From Calditrichota bacterium (lineage in GTDB: Bacteria > Electryoneota > RPQS01): a stretch of 9,764 nucleotides of DNA. The notes beneath the pieces were generated by a model. That model did not search any database. It saw only the letters and a list, made by a program, of their open reading frames with translations, and was not told where the DNA came from. Shown here in pieces: positions 6,696 to 9,764 of this stretch. The stretch covers positions 1 through 9,764 of the forward strand of contig JAGVEU010000522.1 in NCBI GenBank assembly GCA_020057985.1, written 5' to 3'. Position numbers and translations under genes: made by a program. Within the stretch, counting starts at the first letter, position 1. Each line of letters begins with the position of its first letter.

Positions 6696-6896
6696 TTAGA
6701 AAAGCGAATAGATGAATGGCGCAAAAGCGCTGCTTTCGGTCAGGACGATAAACGCTGCCAACAAAAAGATGACGGCAAAAAATGGAATCAGCCAGTAGCG
6801 CTTACGATAGCGGACAAAGCGCCAGAATTCGGCCAGCAACGACAAATTCTCCTTGAAGGTATCTTTAGCGTCCACAGCGGGAATATATGACTGCAA
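6696..6896 (-). CDS. DUF5989-like small single-pass membrane protein
   Basis: The 66-residue protein has a basic, aromatic segment EFWRFVRYRKRYWLIPFF (23-40). It leads into one membrane helix (about 35-53) and an end SSAFAPFIYSLF. This layout, an F-W-x-F-x-R-x-R-K-x-x-W-L-x-P helix ending in S-x-x-A-P-F-I-Y-x-L-F, fits the DUF5989 family. That family is typically found beside SGNH hydrolases, SxtJ-like membrane proteins and carbamoyltransferases. The longest frame uses TTG at 6894-6896, preceded at short distance by GGGA; a GTG at residue 8 or a later TTG are alternatives, so the start is uncertain. It lies 34 bases after the stop of the PD40 protein gene and just ahead of the membrane protein gene. 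It probably assists assembly or localisation of the neighbouring membrane enzymes (inference). Confidence 0.75.
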   Translation of the reverse strand: MQSYIPAVDAKDTFKENLSLLAEFWRFVRYRKRYWLIPFFAVIFLLAAFIVLTESSAFAPFIYSLF

Positions 6897-6930
6897 CGAT
6901 TATTCCCAAATGGAAATTGCAGCTTGCCGC

Positions 6931-7998
6931 TTAATCAGCCCAATCCGCGATGAACACGTTCGTCTCGTTCGGCTGTTGGTTGTAGCGGTTGGAGCAAAAC
7001 ACGAACTTCTTGCCGTCATGGGACCACATTGGAAAGCCATCAAATGTCGGATTGTGGGTCACCCGCTCCAATCCGGTGCCATCAACATTGATGAGATAGA
7101 TATCGAACTCTCGTATCGAGCCGCCATAATTGGTGCAAAATGCCAGCCGCTTGCCGTCGGGATGGAGATACGGGGCAAAACTGGCCTTGCCCAGGCGGGT
7201 AATCTGCCGTTGGTGGGTACCGTCGGCGTCCATGATGAAGATTTCCAACTGCGAGGGGCGAACCAGATTCTCCTTGAGCAAAGCAACATAATCAGCCGAA
7301 TCCTTGGCGGTTTTAGGACGAGAGGCGCGGTAGATAATCTGCTTGCCGTCGTAAGAGAAAAACGCACCACCGTCATAACCAAGTTCGTGCGTCAGTTGTT
7401 TCAGGGCGGAGCCATCGGGGTTCATCGTGTAGATTTCCAGATCACCTGAACGCTTGGAAGTAAACACGATCTTGGAACCATCGGGCGAATAGACCGCCTC
7501 GGCATCGTAACCTGGGGAATTGGTCAGGTTTTTCAGGTCAGTGCCATCGAGTTTTGCCGAATAGATGTCATAGTCAAACAGCGCCCAAACATAGCCCTTG
7601 CTGAGGTCGGGTTTGGGCGGACAAAGGGTATCTGCGGCATGTGTCGATGCATAGATAATTCGCTGATAATCCGGCGCGATGAACGAGCAGGTTGTCCTGC
7701 CCTTACCGCTGGAGACGATGTGCTTGCTCGATCCATCGGAGTTCATCAGAAAGATCTGATCGCACTGGTAAGGCGGATGAGATGTCTGATAAATCAGCAT
7801 GTCGGCCTTGGACGAAAAATAGGCCTCGGCATTTTCGCCACCGTTGGTCAGCATCTTGACGTGTTTCAGATGCCTCTCCTGTGCCAGCCAGTTAGATGTT
7901 GTATCCGCTCCGGCTGTCTTGGTTGTCGATTGTGGGTCCTGTGCGTTGCCAATAGCCACAAGCAACGCCATTGCGATCAAGACAGTCAAACGATTCAT
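6931..7998 (-). CDS. Secreted TolB-like PD40 beta-propeller protein
   Basis: The 355-residue protein begins with a signal peptide (MNRLTVLIAMALLVAIGNAQ, likely cut after GNA). It continues with PD40/TolB-type blades. At least four are clear, each with an S-P-D-G/x-x-D-G-K core followed by a D-G-x-x-x-x-x-L/I-T end: SPDGSKIVF...DGSALKQLT, SYDGKQIIY...DGTHQRQIT, HPDGKRLAF...DGTGLERVT, SHDGKKFVF. Two earlier blades are more divergent, and six in total would make a closed propeller. Unlike true TolB it lacks the N-terminal Tol-binding domain, and no tol-pal genes are nearby, so I do not call it tolB. The longest frame runs 18 codons further upstream, but the ATG at 7996-7998 has AGGAGA eight bases before it and restores the signal peptide. 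It has its own promoter overlapping the end of the GTPase gene. It probably binds protein or glycan in the periplasm or outside the cell. Confidence 0.85.
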   Translation of the reverse strand: MNRLTVLIAMALLVAIGNAQDPQSTTKTAGADTTSNWLAQERHLKHVKMLTNGGENAEAYFSSKADMLIYQTSHPPYQCDQIFLMNSDGSSKHIVSSGKGRTTCSFIAPDYQRIIYASTHAADTLCPPKPDLSKGYVWALFDYDIYSAKLDGTDLKNLTNSPGYDAEAVYSPDGSKIVFTSKRSGDLEIYTMNPDGSALKQLTHELGYDGGAFFSYDGKQIIYRASRPKTAKDSADYVALLKENLVRPSQLEIFIMDADGTHQRQITRLGKASFAPYLHPDGKRLAFCTNYGGSIREFDIYLINVDGTGLERVTHNPTFDGFPMWSHDGKKFVFCSNRYNQQPNETNVFIADWAD

Positions 7999-8044
7999 TA
8001 TCTTTCTCCTTCTGCCGGGTCGAGTTCGTAGTACCATATTGCCT

Positions 8045-8073
8045 ATTATCATTGTTGCGGGGAGTTATTTCAA
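8045..8073 (-). promoter_or_regulatory. Sigma70-type promoter of the PD40 gene
   Basis: On the minus strand TTGAAA (8068-8073) and GATAAT (8045-8050) are separated by 17 bases; each box matches the consensus at five of six positions. The -35 box lies in the last codons of the GTPase gene, directly before its TAA (8065-8067). The predicted start near 8038 gives a leader of about 40 bases containing the AGGAGA ribosome binding site. Confidence 0.6.
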
Positions 8074-9066
8074 GTGAAATTCGAGGACATCCCCGTCGGT
8101 GAGCACGAAACCGTTATGCACGTGCGCCCCATCGAACTTGCCCTTGCCCCAAATTTTGGCGTAAGCCAGTCGTTGTGCGAAATCCTTGTGGATTTGGTAG
8201 GCGGCATCCTCGACGGTAGCACCAATGCCCAGCACGATTGGATCATTGAGATCGGCGGGATGTCCGGGAGTTTTGGTGTACACACGCAGAAGCTTGAGCG
8301 AGCGAAACAAATCGACTTCCAGCGCTGCCACGCCTTCTCCGACCAGTGAATTGATCGGGTAGATCGGATATTTGGTTCCGTAGCTTTCTTGCAGGAATCC
8401 GAGCCGGATGCCATCTTCGTCCAGATCGGCCTTGTTTGCGATCAGGAAGGTTCGCTTTGAGATCTCGTCGAGAGAGTAGTTTTCATCGCTTACCTCAAAC
8501 TCGGGGTGATCGAGCGAAATCCGACGTTCTTTAAGGATTGCCAGCGCCTGTTCCAAGTCATCCAGCAAATCATCGGACGACAGATCGGCGAAGAGGAAAA
8601 TCGCATCGGCGCGAAACAACAGCGAAGTCATCCATCCTTCAAACGACTGGAGAGCGATCGGCGGCAAGTCGATCAACTGAAACTTGACATTTTCCCACGA
8701 CATCATGCCCGCCGTTGGCACGCGGGTTGTGAAAGGATAGTCGGCCACTTCGGGGTGCGCGCGCGTTACCGCCTTCAGAAACTGCGACTTACCGCTGTTC
8801 GGCGGCCCGACGAGCGGGATCTGCCCGGCCCCCTCGCGCGGGATATTGTCCAGTGATTTGGCTTTGGCGCCCCCAGGTTTTGCTGCCGGCGCTTTTTTGA
8901 GTTTGGCAATCTTGGCTTTGATTTCCGCTTGCAGCTTCTCCGTCCCCTTATGCTTGGGGATAAGCTGCATCATCTCATTGAGTGCTTCCAAACGAGCGGC
9001 GTCGTCAGTCGCTTCTCGATAACGTTGCTCGGCGGCTTTGTATGGCGGAGTCAAGTTTGCTGGCAT
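8065..9066 (-). CDS. DRG/Obg-like GTPase with C-terminal TGS domain
   Basis: The 333-residue protein has a helical, charged N-terminal region (1-60, possibly coiled coil), a Lys/Ala/Pro-rich linker (about 58-75), a G domain and a TGS domain. The G motifs are G1 GPPNSGKS (87-94), G2 YPFTTRVPTAG (about 110-120), a G3 segment LIDLPPI where proline replaces the usual DxxG glycine (133-136), and G4 NKAD (211-214). The TGS domain spans about 260-332 (RVYTKTPG ... DAAYQIHKDF ... DGDVLEFHL). This architecture matches archaeal/eukaryotic DRG proteins and related bacterial OBG-HflX members; these act in ribosome-linked processes. It lacks the N-terminal Obg glycine-rich domain. The frame also opens with TTG at 9085-9087, but the ATG at 9064-9066 is preferred because the only good promoter ends right before it. 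It follows the TPR gene by 44 bases. Confidence 0.85.
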   Translation of the reverse strand: MPANLTPPYKAAEQRYREATDDAARLEALNEMMQLIPKHKGTEKLQAEIKAKIAKLKKAPAAKPGGAKAKSLDNIPREGAGQIPLVGPPNSGKSQFLKAVTRAHPEVADYPFTTRVPTAGMMSWENVKFQLIDLPPIALQSFEGWMTSLLFRADAIFLFADLSSDDLLDDLEQALAILKERRISLDHPEFEVSDENYSLDEISKRTFLIANKADLDEDGIRLGFLQESYGTKYPIYPINSLVGEGVAALEVDLFRSLKLLRVYTKTPGHPADLNDPIVLGIGATVEDAAYQIHKDFAQRLAYAKIWGKGKFDGAHVHNGFVLTDGDVLEFHLK

Positions 9067-9073
9067 ACGACTC

Positions 9074-9103
9074 AATCTAACAGCCAACCGGAGGTTGTGT
9101 CAA
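9074..9103 (-). promoter_or_regulatory. Promoter of the GTPase gene, possibly giving a leaderless mRNA
   Basis: On the minus strand a perfect TTGACA (9098-9103) is followed after 18 bases by TAGATT (9074-9079, four of six). A TTAGAT register at 17 bases also exists. The predicted transcription start (about 9067) is adjacent to the ATG at 9064-9066, and no ribosome binding site precedes that ATG. The promoter fills the short gap after the TPR gene stop. Confidence 0.5.
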
Positions 9104-9110
9104 GCCGGTA

Positions 9111-9764
9111 CTACTGCTGTGGAATTTGATCTGCGAGTTCGCGGTAGCTCTGGTTAGCAGAATCCAATTCCAGGGCGCGAACGATCAACTGTCTCGCCAG
9201 ATCGTTTCGGCCCACTTCCAGACAACTCTTGGCCAGCATGTATGGCAGGTAGCCGTCTGCGTCGTCAATCGGTGTCTTTTCGATCATTGCCATTGCTTCT
9301 TGGTGATGCCCTGTGGCGCCGAGAATGCCGGCAAGCAAACGTGCCGCGTTTGGGTTATCGCGGAACTCGGGGGACGCGTTAGTCAGCAGGCGTTGTGCGT
9401 TGTCATTGTCTCCCATCCGGAAGAGAACATAGCACGCTCGGTAGCGATATTGGAGATTGTCCGGTCGCAACTCCATTATTCGCAAGTAGCTCTGATACGA
9501 TTCGGGAAACTCTCCCATTTCGAACTGCAGCGGCGCCAGCATCGCCAGGGTGTTGAAGTGATCAGGAGTGTACCGCAGTCTCTGGAGCCAGGCCTCCTTC
9601 GCCCCCTTCCAATCGCCAATCTCAAAAAGAATTAGTCCCCAACTCACTAACCGCTGCCCATTGTCATACTGTTGCGTGTAATGGAGATCACTCAAGACAC
9701 TTTTTTTCACAAACTCGGTCCGCAGTTCGGCGTTGAATGTGAGCCAAGGGATGATTCGAATGAC
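9111..9764 (-). CDS. TPR-repeat protein (5' end outside window)
   Basis: The frame is open to the right edge of the window and ends with TAG at 9111-9113, giving at least 217 residues. An internal GTG at 9708-9710 could look like a start, but the 18 codons before it are in frame and open (including IIPWLTFNAELRTEF), so the real start lies outside. The visible part holds about five tetratricopeptide repeats with the usual G/A/Y/A-x-P spacing, for example FEIGDWKGAKEAWLQRL, FEMGEFPESYQSYLRIM, LFRMGDNDNAQRLL and LEVGRNDLARQLIVRALELD. TPRs mediate protein-protein contacts. The W-L-x-x-N stretch before the repeats recalls membrane glycosyltransferase-like proteins that carry TPR tails, but this is a weak guess. 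The gene is followed at 44 bases by the GTPase gene, which has its own promoter. Confidence 0.8.
   Translation of the reverse strand, partial: VIRIIPWLTFNAELRTEFVKKSVLSDLHYTQQYDNGQRLVSWGLILFEIGDWKGAKEAWLQRLRYTPDHFNTLAMLAPLQFEMGEFPESYQSYLRIMELRPDNLQYRYRACYVLFRMGDNDNAQRLLTNASPEFRDNPNAARLLAGILGATGHHQEAMAMIEKTPIDDADGYLPYMLAKSCLEVGRNDLARQLIVRALELDSANQSYRELADQIPQQ

Noticed and set aside
5798..6715. A 305-codon plus-strand open frame
   Set aside because: It lies wholly antisense to the membrane-protein gene. Its composition is rich in Gln, Arg and His with no domain pattern, and no neighbouring gene supports it. It is a shadow of the real minus-strand frame.
6931..7998. Calling the PD40 protein TolB
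   Set aside because: It has the propeller blades but not the N-terminal domain of TolB, and no tolA, tolQ, tolR or pal gene is nearby.

Overview
The window looks like chromosomal DNA from an uncultured bacterium of moderate GC content. The cues are a bacterial rpsT end, sigma70-type promoters, and exported beta-propeller, TPR and SGNH proteins of the kind common in environmental genomes. A Zixibacteria-like or related candidate phylum is only a loose guess. Apart from the 3' end of rpsT at the left edge, every gene lies on the minus strand.

Left part (1-485): the last 60 codons of ribosomal protein S20, an 11-bp perfect hairpin that probably terminates it, and the first copy (332-366) of a small hairpin-forming repeat.

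Accessory module (486-3322): two closely spaced minus-strand genes behind one good promoter (TTGACT-17-TATATT). The first encodes a 642-residue SAMHD1/dGTPase-like HD-domain phosphohydrolase. The second, 8 bases downstream, encodes a 255-residue ImmA/IrrE-type zinc peptidase. There is no helix-turn-helix regulator beside the peptidase, which is its usual partner. A second copy of the repeat (3341-3375) lies just upstream of the promoter in the same orientation, so the pair is bracketed by about 35-bp imperfect direct repeats. A nucleotide-depleting or nucleotide-sensing defence module controlled by a protease is the most interesting hypothesis here. It rests on family membership and context, not on any demonstrated activity.

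Junction (3384-3473): a decayed fragment holding the last ~25 codons of an enoyl-CoA hydratase. This marks a rearrangement breakpoint beside the repeat.

Envelope and housekeeping genes (3480-9764): reading along the minus strand from the right edge, a TPR protein (partial) is followed by a DRG/Obg-like TGS-domain GTPase that may be translated from a leaderless mRNA. Next comes a secreted TolB-like PD40 propeller with its own promoter, then a DUF5989-like small membrane protein, a five-helix membrane protein with an extracytoplasmic domain, a membrane-anchored SGNH hydrolase and a secreted beta-propeller. The DUF5989-like, membrane and SGNH genes are tightly packed and probably form one operon that modifies an exported or surface molecule.
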